The notes: generated by a model not told the origin, from the sequence alone. Positions 54,424 through 62,937 are shown, counted from the first letter of the stretch. The stretch: DNA of 64,000 nucleotides from Rhodospirillaceae bacterium (GCA_028819475.1 JAPPLJ010000067.1:62001-126000); one strand, 5' to 3'. Numbers and translations are program-made.

Positions 54424-55287
54424 TCACTCCGCCGCGACGGCGGCAGGAGATTCAGACAGGGGCGGCGCTTCCGGCGTTATCGGCCGGTCGTGGTCCAGGG
54501 CCGGAATCTTCGCGCGCGCCTCCGCCACCCTTTCCGGGTCGATTTCGGCCATGACGATGCCCTCGCCGTCGCCGCCGTCGGCGAGCACCGCGCCCCAGGG
54601 ATCGACAATCAGCGAATGGCCGAAACAGGCGCCGCCGCCCTCGATCCCGCCATACTGGCAGGGCGAGATCATGTAGCAGCCGTGTTCGATGGCCCGGGCC
54701 CGGTTCAGCACATGCCAGTGCGCCTCGCCCGTCACCTTCGTGAACGCCGCCGGCGCCGCCAGCATGGTTGCGCCGTTGTGCGCAAGCTGCCTGTAGAGCG
54801 GCGCGAAGCGCAGGTCGTAACAGATCGACAGGCCGAGGCCGCCCCAGGGCGTCTGCGCCACCACCGAGCGGTCGCCCGGCGCGATCGTCGCCGATTCGAC
54901 GTAGGGGCCGGAATCGAGCACCACGTCGAACATGTGAATCTTGTCGTAGCGCGCGGCGATGGCGCCCTCGCTGTCGAGGACGTAGGCCCGGTTAAAAATC
55001 CGGCCATCCCGGGCGAGCACGCCGAGCGAGCCGAGCAGGAACCAGACCTTCCATTCCCGCGCCGCCGCGGCAAAGGCCGGCAATACCGGATGCTCGGCCT
55101 CGGCGAAGGCAGCCGGGTGGAAGAATCCGTTCTCGGTGCGCAGGCCGGAGAAATATTCCGGCGTGCAGATCAGGCCGGCGCCGGCATCGGCCGCCCGCTC
55201 CGCCAGCCGCAGCGCCGTCTCGATATTGAAATCGACATCCGGCGTGGCGTTGTTCTGGACGCAGGCGGCGACGAATTTCTTCGGCAT
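54424..55287 (-). CDS. nitrilase-superfamily carbon-nitrogen hydrolase
   Basis: 287-residue amidase-type enzyme of the CN-hydrolase fold. The catalytic triad is complete: E44 in TPEYFSG, K116 in RYDKIHMFD and C156 in SICYDLRF. LNRARAIEHGCYMISPCQYG is typical of the Nit1/Nit2 (omega-amidase) branch. It is last in a run downstream of the DUF1989-GcvT gene, 36 bases away. A role in hydrolysing an amide or carbamoyl group formed during amine breakdown fits, but substrate is unproven. Confidence 0.88.
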   Translation of the reverse strand: MPKKFVAACVQNNATPDVDFNIETALRLAERAADAGAGLICTPEYFSGLRTENGFFHPAAFAEAEHPVLPAFAAAAREWKVWFLLGSLGVLARDGRIFNRAYVLDSEGAIAARYDKIHMFDVVLDSGPYVESATIAPGDRSVVAQTPWGGLGLSICYDLRFAPLYRQLAHNGATMLAAPAAFTKVTGEAHWHVLNRARAIEHGCYMISPCQYGGIEGGGACFGHSLIVDPWGAVLADGGDGEGIVMAEIDPERVAEARAKIPALDHDRPITPEAPPLSESPAAVAAE

Positions 55288-55323
55288 CGAAAGCTCCTTC
55301 CGAACGGCCGGCGGCGGTTCGAT

Positions 55324-57693
55324 TCAGGCCCGCACCCGGGACTTGTCCGGATCGTAGAACGGGAACGGCACGACCCTTGCCGGGATGCGCTTCTGGTGGC
55401 CGTCGAGCTTGCCGACCTCGACTTCCGTGCCCTCCTCCGACGCGGTCACGTCCATCCGGCACAGGGCGATATTCTTGCGCAGGACGGGCGAGCGCATGCC
55501 GCTGGTGATCGTGCCGACCTGGGCCCGGCCGATATGGACGCAATCGCCGTGGCCGGCCGCCTCCTGCCCGCCCAGCTCCAGGCCGACCAGCTTGTGCCGG
55601 GGCGCGTCCTTGCGCCGGACCAGGGCCTCGCGGCCCATGAAATCCTCGTTCTTGGTCTTGAGCGCCACGGTGAAGCCGATGCCGGCCTCGAAGGGATCGG
55701 TCTGGTCGTCGAATTCGTAGCCGGCGAAGATCAGCCCGGCTTCGATGCGCACCATGTCCAGCGCCTCCAGGCCGAAGGGCGACAGGCCGTGCGGCTCGCC
55801 GGCCTCCCAAACGGCGTCCCACACCCCGCCGGCGTCGCGCGGATGGCACCACACCTCGAAGCCCAGCTCGCCGGTATAGCCCGTACGGGAAACGACGATG
55901 GGGATTCCGTCGGGACCGCCGATCCGGCCGATCGCGAAGCGGAACCAGCCCATCTCCCCGATCGACGGCTGGACCGGCGGCGTCCATACGACTTCCTTGA
56001 GGATATCCCGGCTCTTCGGCCCCTGGACGGCGACGTTGTGGAGCTGGTCGGTCGACGACCGGACCCAGGCGTTCAGGCCCAGCTTCGCGGCCTGCTCGCG
56101 CATCCACTCGCCGCCATAGTCGCAGCCGCCGACCCAGCGGAAATTGTCGTCGCCGAGACGGAAGGCGGTGCCGTCGTCGATCATGCCGCCGCTCTCGTAG
56201 CACATGGCGGAATAGACCACCTGGCCGGTCGCCAGCCGCCTTATGTTCCGGGTCAGCGTCCATTGCATCAGCTGCTCGGCGTCCGGCCCCAGCACCTCAA
56301 ACTTGCGCAGGGGCGACAGGTCCATGATGACGGCGCACTCGCGGCACGCCCAGTATTCGTCCAGTGCGCCGCGGTTGGTGAAACTGTTGGCCAGCCAGTA
56401 GCCGTTATATTCGGTGAAGTTGCGCGTGTGCTCGGCGAACCGGCTGTGGAAGCCGGTTTCCTGCGTCAGCTTGGGGTCGGCGTCGGGAGTCATGCGAATG
56501 GCCACCGCTTTGGAAAACACGTTCTCGCGCGGGTAGACCCGCACATGGATGTCGGTCGGGTTCCAGCCGTTGGCGCCGTCGATGTCGTCCGGGCAGGCGG
56601 ACGAGACGCAGACAAGGTCGGTCAGCGCCTGTAACAGCACATAATCGCCCGGCCGCGACCAGGGATTGTCGAAGACGGCCTGGTCGGCCTCGAACCCGGT
56701 GTTGAAGAAGAAGTTCAGCGCCATCCAGCCGCGCCGCGGCGCAATCCCGAACGGCGCCAGGGCGCCGTTGAAATTGTCCGTGCAGTTGACATGGCCGGGA
56801 TAGCCCATGTCGTCGTAGTATTTCGCCGTGCAGGCGTAGAGGAAGCTGTCGTGCCGGCCGCAGGTGTCGCGAATCACCTCGACCATCGGCTGCGAATTCA
56901 CGTCGTAGCATTTCGACAGCAGGCCCGGCGCCGGATAGGCGTTTCCCATGAAGGTGCGGGTCGCCGTCGCGTCGAGGCAGAACTCCTGCCTCTTGTCGAG
57001 GCCGGCGACGGTGAAGGCCTGGAAGTCCGAACATTCCCGGCCCTGTACGTCGATGATCTGGATGAACTCCCCGGCCTTGACCTCGTAGGCCTCGGCGGTC
57101 CGGGCGGCGACGCGCCGGTCGATGCGCGGATCGGCGAGCGGCTCGGGCACCGGATGCTCGTCTGGCGCGACCGGGTTGGCGCGGGTGACGAATATCTCGA
57201 GCGGCGTCGGCGCATCCTGCCGGTCGACGCGCATCGGGCCGCCCGGCGCAGCCACGAAACAGACCAGCGGCCGTTCGGCCGTGAAGGACGCCTCGTCGCC
57301 CGGACGCGAGTCGCCGCCGAGAACCCCGATCGAGCGCGCCGCCGCGATTTCCAGCCCGCGCCGCTGCAGGCTGCCCGCCAGCGACCGGGCCGGTTCCGTG
57401 CCGGCGCCGAGGATCGCCTTGAGGCCTTCGGCGGACCCGGCCGCCGCGGCGCCCAGCGCCTCGGTATCGGCCGAGCCGTCCGGCGCGAAGGCCGCGATCT
57501 CCGCGGCCTGCCGGCCTTCCCGGTCGCGCACCGTGAGGCCGTCGCCGGGTTCGAGGGAAAAGACGGTCGTCGCGCCGCCGCGGGCGACGTAGCGTTCGAC
57601 CCCGATACCCAGCGTGGGTACGCCGGGAATCAACACCGCGCCGGCCCTGGAAGGCTGCTGCGCCAGCGGCGGTTCAACCGACTGGATGGTCAT
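55324..57693 (-). CDS. DUF1989 - aminomethyltransferase (GcvT-like) fusion protein
   Basis: 789-residue multidomain protein. Residues about 30-175 resemble a degenerate DUF1989 unit (FSLEPGDGLTVRDREGRQAA). Residues about 195-386 form a clear DUF1989 domain (GEFIQIIDVQGRECSDFQAF, PGHVNCTDNFNGALAPFGI) with Cys residues at 221, 304 and 362. From about 410 a GcvT-type folate-binding domain follows (NRGALDEYWACRECAVIMDL, VSRTGYTGELGFEVWCHP), plus its C-terminal barrel. Members of DUF1989 include carboxyguanidine deiminase subunits; GcvT proteins move methyl or aminomethyl groups to THF. The ATG overlaps the permease stop, so it belongs to the transporter operon. Confidence 0.88.
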   Translation of the reverse strand: MTIQSVEPPLAQQPSRAGAVLIPGVPTLGIGVERYVARGGATTVFSLEPGDGLTVRDREGRQAAEIAAFAPDGSADTEALGAAAAGSAEGLKAILGAGTEPARSLAGSLQRRGLEIAAARSIGVLGGDSRPGDEASFTAERPLVCFVAAPGGPMRVDRQDAPTPLEIFVTRANPVAPDEHPVPEPLADPRIDRRVAARTAEAYEVKAGEFIQIIDVQGRECSDFQAFTVAGLDKRQEFCLDATATRTFMGNAYPAPGLLSKCYDVNSQPMVEVIRDTCGRHDSFLYACTAKYYDDMGYPGHVNCTDNFNGALAPFGIAPRRGWMALNFFFNTGFEADQAVFDNPWSRPGDYVLLQALTDLVCVSSACPDDIDGANGWNPTDIHVRVYPRENVFSKAVAIRMTPDADPKLTQETGFHSRFAEHTRNFTEYNGYWLANSFTNRGALDEYWACRECAVIMDLSPLRKFEVLGPDAEQLMQWTLTRNIRRLATGQVVYSAMCYESGGMIDDGTAFRLGDDNFRWVGGCDYGGEWMREQAAKLGLNAWVRSSTDQLHNVAVQGPKSRDILKEVVWTPPVQPSIGEMGWFRFAIGRIGGPDGIPIVVSRTGYTGELGFEVWCHPRDAGGVWDAVWEAGEPHGLSPFGLEALDMVRIEAGLIFAGYEFDDQTDPFEAGIGFTVALKTKNEDFMGREALVRRKDAPRHKLVGLELGGQEAAGHGDCVHIGRAQVGTITSGMRSPVLRKNIALCRMDVTASEEGTEVEVGKLDGHQKRIPARVVPFPFYDPDKSRVRA

Positions 57694-59684
57694 TCCAACC
57701 CCAACACTTTCTTGCGTTCCCGGGCCCAGGAATTGATCAGCTGGTCCGCGATCAGGCCCATGAAGGCGACGCACAGGCCGACGACCAGCGACTTGCCGGC
57801 ATCGTTTTCGGCCTTCGAGCGGAAAATTTCCTGTCCCAGATCGGTCGTGCCGATGAACGCCGCGATGACGACCATGAAGAGCGCGTACATGATCGTCTGA
57901 TTTATGCCCAGCATGATGGCCGGGAAGGCCAGCGGCATACGCACCTTCCACAACACCTGGCGCGGCGTGCAGCCCGACGTGATCGCCGCCTCGACGATAT
58001 CGTGCGGCACGGTCCGCAGGCCGAAGATCGTCAGGCGGGTCGTCGGGATCGTGGCATAGATCACGATCGCCATGATGGCGGCGAAGTCGTTCACGTTGAA
58101 CAGCATGATCGCCGGGATCAGGTAGATGAAGGACGGGAAGGTCTGGAAGGTGTCCAGGATGAGTTCCACGACCTTCGTGCGCCGTGGCCCGGCGGCGGCC
58201 CAGACCCCGACCAGCGAGCCGATGATGACGCAGACGATCACCGCGAAGCTCACCATGTAGGCGGTGATCAGGGTCCGCTCCCAGAAACCGGCGAAGGCCA
58301 GATAGAGCGCGAACAGCGCCTGGATGGCTGCGACCTGCCAGCCGCCGTAATACCAGCCGAAGGTGACGACGAACACGAGCAGGGCCGACCAGGGCAGCAG
58401 GAGATAGAGGTCGCGCATCGGGATCAGGACATGGACCAGGAGCGTGTCCTTGATCAGCTCCAGATAGTCGAAGGCGTAGACGACGATGGCGTCGATCATC
58501 GCGTCCCACATCGGCGCGGTCGTGACCGACAGCGACTTCGGCCACAGTTGCAGCGCCGGAATGAACGCCGCCAGGATGTAGGAACCGACAACGACGGCGA
58601 TACCGGCGGTCAGGAAGGGATGCCGGATGTGAAACGGCCCTTCGCGCAGATGTTCCGGCTCCTTCCGCGCCCAGGCCTGGCTGAGCCGGTCGAGGATGAT
58701 CGCCATGAAGACGATCACGACCCCGATCTCCAGCGCCTGGCCGATCCACAGCGAGCGCAGCCGGTTCAGCAGGTCGTGGCCCAGCCCCTTGGCGCCGACG
58801 AATGACGCCAGGACGACCATCGCCAGGCACAGCATGATGATCTGGTTGACGCCGACCATGAGCGTCGGCCGCGCCGCCGGCAGTTCGACCTTCCACAGCA
58901 TCTGACGATTCGTGCAGCCGGCCATGATCCCGGCCTCGCGCACCTCCGGCGAAACGCCCTTCAGGCCGAGGATGGTGAGCCGCGCCATCACGGGGAAGGC
59001 GAAAATGATGGTCGCGATCGTGCCGGCCTTGTGGCCGATGCCGATGAAGATGGCGACCGGGATCATGTAGGAGAAATGCGGCAGCGCCTGCATGACGTTG
59101 AGGATCGGCCACAGCAGCGTCTCGAACCAGCGCCGCTTGTAGGCGACGATTCCCAGCGCCACCCCGATCGCGCCGGCAATGGGCGCGGCGACCAGCACCA
59201 CCGACAGGGTGACCATCGACAGTTCCCATTTGCCGAAGATCGCCATGTAGGCGAAGCAGACGCCGGCGATGATGCCGAGCTGGCGGCCCTGCAGGTACCA
59301 GCCGAGCACGATCGCCAGGCCGGTGACCGCGATCCAGGGCAGGCCCGGAACCGAATCGGAGAAACCGGCGACCAGGACGGCCTCGACGAAATCGAGCGGA
59401 TAGTCGATCAGGTCGGCGATCGCCCGGGTGATGTCGCGGAAGGTGAAAAGGCCGAAAATCTCTTCCGCGCGCAGGACCTCCACCACCGCGTTGATCCAGC
59501 CGACGAACGGCGCCGACCAGTCCTTCGGGATCATGCGCAGCCAGTCGGGCAGCCAGGGCGAGACCGCGAGGACGAAAACGAACGGCGCCAGCAGCAGGAC
59601 GGCGACCCGAAGGCCGGATTGCCCGGAACCCGCCACCCAGCGGCGGACCGGAACGGCGCCGCCCAGGACCGCCGCGTCAGCCAT
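57690..59684 (-). CDS. quaternary-amine-type ABC permease with two fused transmembrane domains
   Basis: 664-residue inner-membrane protein containing two tandem ProW/OpuAB-type permease units. Each has the EAA-like ATPase-contact loop: QMLWKVELPAARPTLMVGVN in the first unit and QVLWKVRMPLAFPAIMLGIN in the second, about 300 residues later. Relatives have one such unit and dimerise; here one chain would supply both halves. An ATG 13 codons upstream is possible, but the chosen ATG overlaps the ATPase stop by eight bases. It is co-transcribed with the ATPase and the DUF1989-GcvT gene. Confidence 0.9.
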   Translation of the reverse strand: MADAAVLGGAVPVRRWVAGSGQSGLRVAVLLLAPFVFVLAVSPWLPDWLRMIPKDWSAPFVGWINAVVEVLRAEEIFGLFTFRDITRAIADLIDYPLDFVEAVLVAGFSDSVPGLPWIAVTGLAIVLGWYLQGRQLGIIAGVCFAYMAIFGKWELSMVTLSVVLVAAPIAGAIGVALGIVAYKRRWFETLLWPILNVMQALPHFSYMIPVAIFIGIGHKAGTIATIIFAFPVMARLTILGLKGVSPEVREAGIMAGCTNRQMLWKVELPAARPTLMVGVNQIIMLCLAMVVLASFVGAKGLGHDLLNRLRSLWIGQALEIGVVIVFMAIILDRLSQAWARKEPEHLREGPFHIRHPFLTAGIAVVVGSYILAAFIPALQLWPKSLSVTTAPMWDAMIDAIVVYAFDYLELIKDTLLVHVLIPMRDLYLLLPWSALLVFVVTFGWYYGGWQVAAIQALFALYLAFAGFWERTLITAYMVSFAVIVCVIIGSLVGVWAAAGPRRTKVVELILDTFQTFPSFIYLIPAIMLFNVNDFAAIMAIVIYATIPTTRLTIFGLRTVPHDIVEAAITSGCTPRQVLWKVRMPLAFPAIMLGINQTIMYALFMVVIAAFIGTTDLGQEIFRSKAENDAGKSLVVGLCVAFMGLIADQLINSWARERKKVLGLE

Positions 59685-60711
59685 GGGCGTCGGCCTCCAC
59701 GGAGAAGAGCACGTCCAGCACATGGGCCCGGCTTACCGCGCCGATGGTGCGGCCGTCGTCGTCCGCCACCCGCAAGGGCAGCTCGCTGTCGATAATCAGG
59801 CGCGCTACGTCGGCCACCTTGTCGGTCGGCCGAACGGTCGTGTCCGACAGGGCCGCGCTTTCCGGCGACGCCTCCATGACCGAGGCAACGGTCAGCAGCT
59901 TCTCGCGGGCGACGTCGCGCGTGAAGTTGGCGACATAGTCGTTGGCCGGCCGCGTCACCAGCTCTTCCGGCGAGCCGATCTGCACGATCCGGCCCTCGTT
60001 CATGATCGCGATCCGGTCGGCGAGGCGGATCGCCTCGTCAAAATCGTGGGTGATGAAGGCGATCGTCTTCTGCAGCATGGTCTGGAGGCGCAGGAATTCG
60101 TCCTGCATTTCGCGCCGGATCAGCGGATCGAGGGCGGAAAAGGGCTCGTCGAGAAACCAGACGTCGGGTTCGACCGCCAGGGATCGCGCGATGCCGACGC
60201 GCTGCTGCTGGCCGCCGGAGAGTTCGCGCGGATAATAGCCGTCCCGCCCTTTCAGCCCGACCAGTTCGATAACGTCGAGCGCCCGCTTCTCCCGGGTCCC
60301 GCGGTCGATACCCTGCACCTCCAGGGGGAAGGCGACATTCTGGAGGACGGTGCGGTGCGGCAGCAGGGCGAAATGCTGGAACACCATGCCCATCTTGTGA
60401 CGGCGGATTTCGATCAGCTCTTTCGGCGGTATCTTCAGCAGGTCCTGACCGTCGAACAGGACCTCGCCGGCGGTCGGCTCGATCAGGCGCGACAGGCAGC
60501 GGACCAGCGTCGACTTGCCGGAGCCGCTGAGCCCCATGATGACCAGGATCTCGCCGGGAAAGACCTCCAGGCTCGCATGACGCACCGCCGGAATGTAGCC
60601 GTCGCCCGCGATGGCGTCGTCCGGGGGTTCGCCGTTATGGGCGGCGAGAAAGCCTTCCGGATCCTTGCCATACAGTTTCCAGACGTTCCGGCAGGCGATC
60701 TTGGCGTCCAA
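59677..60711 (-). CDS. glycine betaine/proline-type ABC transporter ATPase (OpuAA/ProV)
   Basis: 344-residue ATP-binding protein. The nucleotide domain has Walker A GLSGSGKST, the Q-loop MVFQHFALLP, signature ELSGGQQQRVGIARSL and Walker B WFLDEPFSALDP. The C-terminal tail from about residue 270 is CBS-like (VARLIIDSELPLRVADDDG), as in ionic-strength-sensing OpuA/ProV. The start is TTG with GGGGAG upstream; no ATG fits. It is first in the transporter-catabolism run and is divergent from the binding-protein gene. Confidence 0.92.
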   Translation of the reverse strand: MDAKIACRNVWKLYGKDPEGFLAAHNGEPPDDAIAGDGYIPAVRHASLEVFPGEILVIMGLSGSGKSTLVRCLSRLIEPTAGEVLFDGQDLLKIPPKELIEIRRHKMGMVFQHFALLPHRTVLQNVAFPLEVQGIDRGTREKRALDVIELVGLKGRDGYYPRELSGGQQQRVGIARSLAVEPDVWFLDEPFSALDPLIRREMQDEFLRLQTMLQKTIAFITHDFDEAIRLADRIAIMNEGRIVQIGSPEELVTRPANDYVANFTRDVAREKLLTVASVMEASPESAALSDTTVRPTDKVADVARLIIDSELPLRVADDDGRTIGAVSRAHVLDVLFSVEADAHG

Positions 60712-60853
60712 ATTCTTGCACTCCCCACAGAAGTTACCGGGCGGAAGCTACCGGGCAACCGGTCTGCCACATTCCGCGCGACCGAGTATAGACCCGCTGC
60801 AATGGACGCGGCACCTTCGGTCCGGCCGAATGCGGCGACGAACTATCGAATAC

Positions 60854-60868
60854 GCCAATACGACCGTT
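60854..60868 (+). promoter_or_regulatory. GCCAAT/ACCGTT pair
   Basis: Weak two-hexamer version of the ACCAAT array, spacing nine bases, nearest the ATPase gene. Confidence 0.4.
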
Positions 60869-60898
60869 GAATACATCCGGAATCCCCTACCATTTTAG

Positions 60899-60934
60899 AC
60901 CATTTCAAACCAATATACGCCAAAATTTACCACA
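60899..60934 (+). promoter_or_regulatory. four-hexamer ACCAAT array, exact 10-base period
   Basis: ACCATT, ACCAAT, GCCAAA and ACCACA start at 60899, 60909, 60919 and 60929. The layout copies the array before gntR. Confidence 0.7.
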
Positions 60935-60966
60935 TAAATGATTGAAAACTACACATAAACGATTGA
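60931..60966 (+). repeat. 15-base direct repeat CACATAAATGATTGA
   Basis: Copies at 60931-60945 and 60952-60966 (one mismatch), 21 bases apart, two helical turns. The second copy runs into TTGACA. Confidence 0.6.
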
Positions 60967-61018
60967 CAGCGACAAATGAAGGTGAATGATGTTGGGTACT
61001 TGCGCCGGAGTAGACCCA

Positions 61019-61034
61019 ATTGGTTCGAATTGGT
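61019..61034 (-). promoter_or_regulatory. ACCAAT pair in reverse orientation, binding-protein side
   Basis: ATTGGT at 61019 and 61029, i.e. ACCAAT twice on the minus strand with a 10-base period and the spacer TCGA, ending 28 bases before the ATG of the binding-protein gene. Confidence 0.6.
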
Positions 61035-61062
61035 TCGGCGCTGCAAATTTGAGGAGGAGTAC

Positions 61063-62007
61063 ATGCGCAGAATCGCGATGGCGGCCGGTGCTGCCGCTTT
61101 GCTGGTCGTCGGGGCCCAGACTGCGGCTGCCGATACGATCAAGATTCCGCTCCACAACTGGTCGAGCCAGCTTGTGGGCGCCCGTATCGTCGGCAAGCTG
61201 CTGGAGATGGTCGGCAACAAGGTCGACTACGTCTCCGCGGACAGCCAGGTCGTCTATACCTCGATGTGCGAAGGCGATATCCACCTGGTCCACGAGGTGT
61301 GGCAGGGCGCGTTCGGCGTCAGCTACGAGAAGCAGCTCAACAAGGGCTGCGTAGTCACGGCGGCGACCCACGAAGCCAAGACCCGCGAGGAGTGGTGGTA
61401 TCCGGAGTATGTCGAGAAGGCCTGCCCCGGCCTCCCGGACTGGAAGGCGCTGAACAAGTGCGCCGCCATGTTCGCGACCGCCGCGACGAAGCCGAAAGGC
61501 CGCTTCCTCGCCGGCCCGGTCGACTGGCTGAAGAACGACCAGGAGCGCGTCGACGGCCTGGGTATGAACTTCAAGGTGGTGAACGCGGGCTCGGCCGCGG
61601 CGCTGTGGGCGGAGCTGAAATCCGCCAGCAAGCGCAATGCGCCGATCGTGCTGTTCAACTGGACGCCGAACTTCATCGAAGCCCTGTACAAGGGCAAGTT
61701 CGTGGAGTTCCCGGCCTACCACGAGAAGTGCTTCAAGGATCCCAAATGGGGCCTGAACCCGAACAAATCCTATGACTGCGGCAACCCGAAGGACGGCTAT
61801 CTGAAAATCGGCGTCTGGAAGGGCTTCGCGAAGAAGTGGCCGAAGGCATACAAGGTCCTGCAGAAGATGAGCTTCTCGAACCTCGACATCGCCGTCATGG
61901 CCAAGCTGGTCGACGTCGACAAGATGGAGGCGGAAGCCGCCGCCGAGAAGTGGATGAAAGACAACGAGAAGAAATGGAAGCCCTGGGTGACCGCAGCCAC
62001 GATGTAG
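61063..62007 (+). CDS. OpuAC-type quaternary-amine ABC substrate-binding protein
   Basis: 314-residue periplasmic binding protein of the ProX/OpuAC class. A signal peptide ends GAQTAAA, and the mature protein begins DTIKIPLHNWSSQLVGARIV. It is rich in Trp and aromatic residues suited to a cation-binding cage (HNWSS, VHEVWQGAFG, REEWWYPEY, NWTPNFIEALY). The ATG has GAGGAGGAG upstream; an earlier in-frame ATG 29 codons upstream lies in the operator region and was rejected. It is the binding partner of the divergent ATPase and permease. Ligand may be betaine, carnitine, choline or a related osmolyte. Confidence 0.92.
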   Translation: MRRIAMAAGAAALLVVGAQTAAADTIKIPLHNWSSQLVGARIVGKLLEMVGNKVDYVSADSQVVYTSMCEGDIHLVHEVWQGAFGVSYEKQLNKGCVVTAATHEAKTREEWWYPEYVEKACPGLPDWKALNKCAAMFATAATKPKGRFLAGPVDWLKNDQERVDGLGMNFKVVNAGSAAALWAELKSASKRNAPIVLFNWTPNFIEALYKGKFVEFPAYHEKCFKDPKWGLNPNKSYDCGNPKDGYLKIGVWKGFAKKWPKAYKVLQKMSFSNLDIAVMAKLVDVDKMEAEAAAEKWMKDNEKKWKPWVTAATM

Positions 62008-62037
62008 ACCTGCGCCGAACCCAAGGCACAGAATCCG

Positions 62038-62068
62038 AAACGGCCCGCCGGCGACGGCGGGCCGTTTT
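62038..62068 (+). terminator. intrinsic terminator
   Basis: Twelve-base-pair stem AAACGGCCCGCC/GGCGGGCCGTTT with a six-base loop and following T residues, 30 bases after the binding-protein stop. Confidence 0.85.
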
Positions 62069-62096
62069 CTGTCGCAACGCGAAAAGGCGCGAAAAA

Positions 62097-62174
62097 TGGG
62101 GCGAATGACGGGATTTGAACCCGCGACCCCCTGGACCACAACCAGGTGCTCTAACCAACTGAGCTACATCCGCC
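62097..62174 (-). tRNA. tRNA-His (GTG anticodon)
   Basis: Cloverleaf read on the minus strand: acceptor GCGGATG pairs with CATTCGC, D-arm AGCTCAGTTGGTTAGAGC, anticodon stem CCTGG/CCAGG around TTGTGGT (anticodon GTG) and T-arm GCGGGTTCAAATCCCGT. The extra G at -1 typical of tRNA-His is encoded, the discriminator base is C, and CCA is encoded. Confidence 0.96.
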
Positions 62175-62319
62175 GCAGGAAGCCCCGCACGCGATCCGGG
62201 GCAGGCCCGGCGTTGTACGCACCGCTCTCCCGAGGGTCAAGGCAGGCAACGGATATAGGCCGGAACGCCGGACGCGGAAGCCCGCCGTTCGCTACGCCCT
62301 CGTTCGGCTCCAACCAGCC

Positions 62320-62937
62320 CTATTTGCAGCCGTTGTGTTTGCGCCACAGCGCGGGGTCGTGCCCTTTGGGCGGGCTGGCGCAGGGATCGCCCGAATATCC
62401 ACGTAGCAGATTGTAACGCGCGATCTGCGCCCCGGTCAGCAAGGGTAAAGTCTCCAGGTGCGCCGCGAGATGCGTATGACGGAGCGCCGTCCGGGCCCGG
62501 CCGATCTCGGAGAGCAGAGTGCGCAGTTCCTGTTCGGATACCTTGCCGCTGGCGAACGCCGCCTCAAGCGCCTGCTCCCCGGCGATCAGACGTTGTCCGC
62601 CGGCGACCGCGGCGGCCCGCATCCGCTCGAAGACGGCGGTGACGGCCACCACCTGGTCCGCAGTAAGCGGAATCCTGTCTCTCAGTTCCAGCAGATGGGC
62701 GGGGCCGGGCATGCCGTTGAGTTCGGCCGCCCTGGCAAGTCCCCAGCCGCCGCCGCGCCTCAGTTCGGCGAGGTCGTCGGCCGACAGGCCCTTGATCGGG
62801 CGCGACTGCTGCCCGGCATAGGGCGACTTCCGCATCTCCGCGGCCCAGGCCGGGCCGGTCGCCAAATGGCAGGCCAGGCAGCAGGAGAGTGCGAAAGGCA
62901 GCAGCAGGAAGCGGGTAATACGTTGCGTCGCGATCAA
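62320..62937 (-). CDS. LTxxQ-motif periplasmic protein (Spy/CpxP-like)
   Basis: 205-residue secreted protein with a signal peptide (FLLLPFALSCCLACHLATG, cut near AWA). The helical body has two LTxxQ motifs (LTADQVVAVTAVFERM and LTGAQIARYNLLRGY), characteristic of Spy/CpxP-type periplasmic proteins linked to metal or envelope stress. The start is TTG; no ATG gives the signal peptide. The Cys-rich signal region and closing HNGCK give possible metal ligands. It lies between tRNA-His and an aminotransferase gene, and its function is not established. Confidence 0.75.
   Translation of the reverse strand: MIATQRITRFLLLPFALSCCLACHLATGPAWAAEMRKSPYAGQQSRPIKGLSADDLAELRRGGGWGLARAAELNGMPGPAHLLELRDRIPLTADQVVAVTAVFERMRAAAVAGGQRLIAGEQALEAAFASGKVSEQELRTLLSEIGRARTALRHTHLAAHLETLPLLTGAQIARYNLLRGYSGDPCASPPKGHDPALWRKHNGCK

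Larger units (their letters stand above)
60712..61062. promoter_or_regulatory. divergent ATPase/binding-protein control region
   Basis: 351 bp without a gene, AT-rich in its second half. It contains an 8-mer-like pair at 60854, a four-hexamer array at 60899, a 15-base direct repeat at 60931/60952, a TTGACA at 60963 that could be a -35, and an inverted-orientation pair at 61019. The binding-protein ribosome site GAGGAGGAG is at 61051. Confidence 0.75.

Noticed and set aside
55324..59229. 1301-residue continuous frame spanning the permease and the DUF1989-GcvT gene
   Set aside because: The first 510 residues only read the permease gene in another frame; the real start is the ATG overlapping the permease stop.
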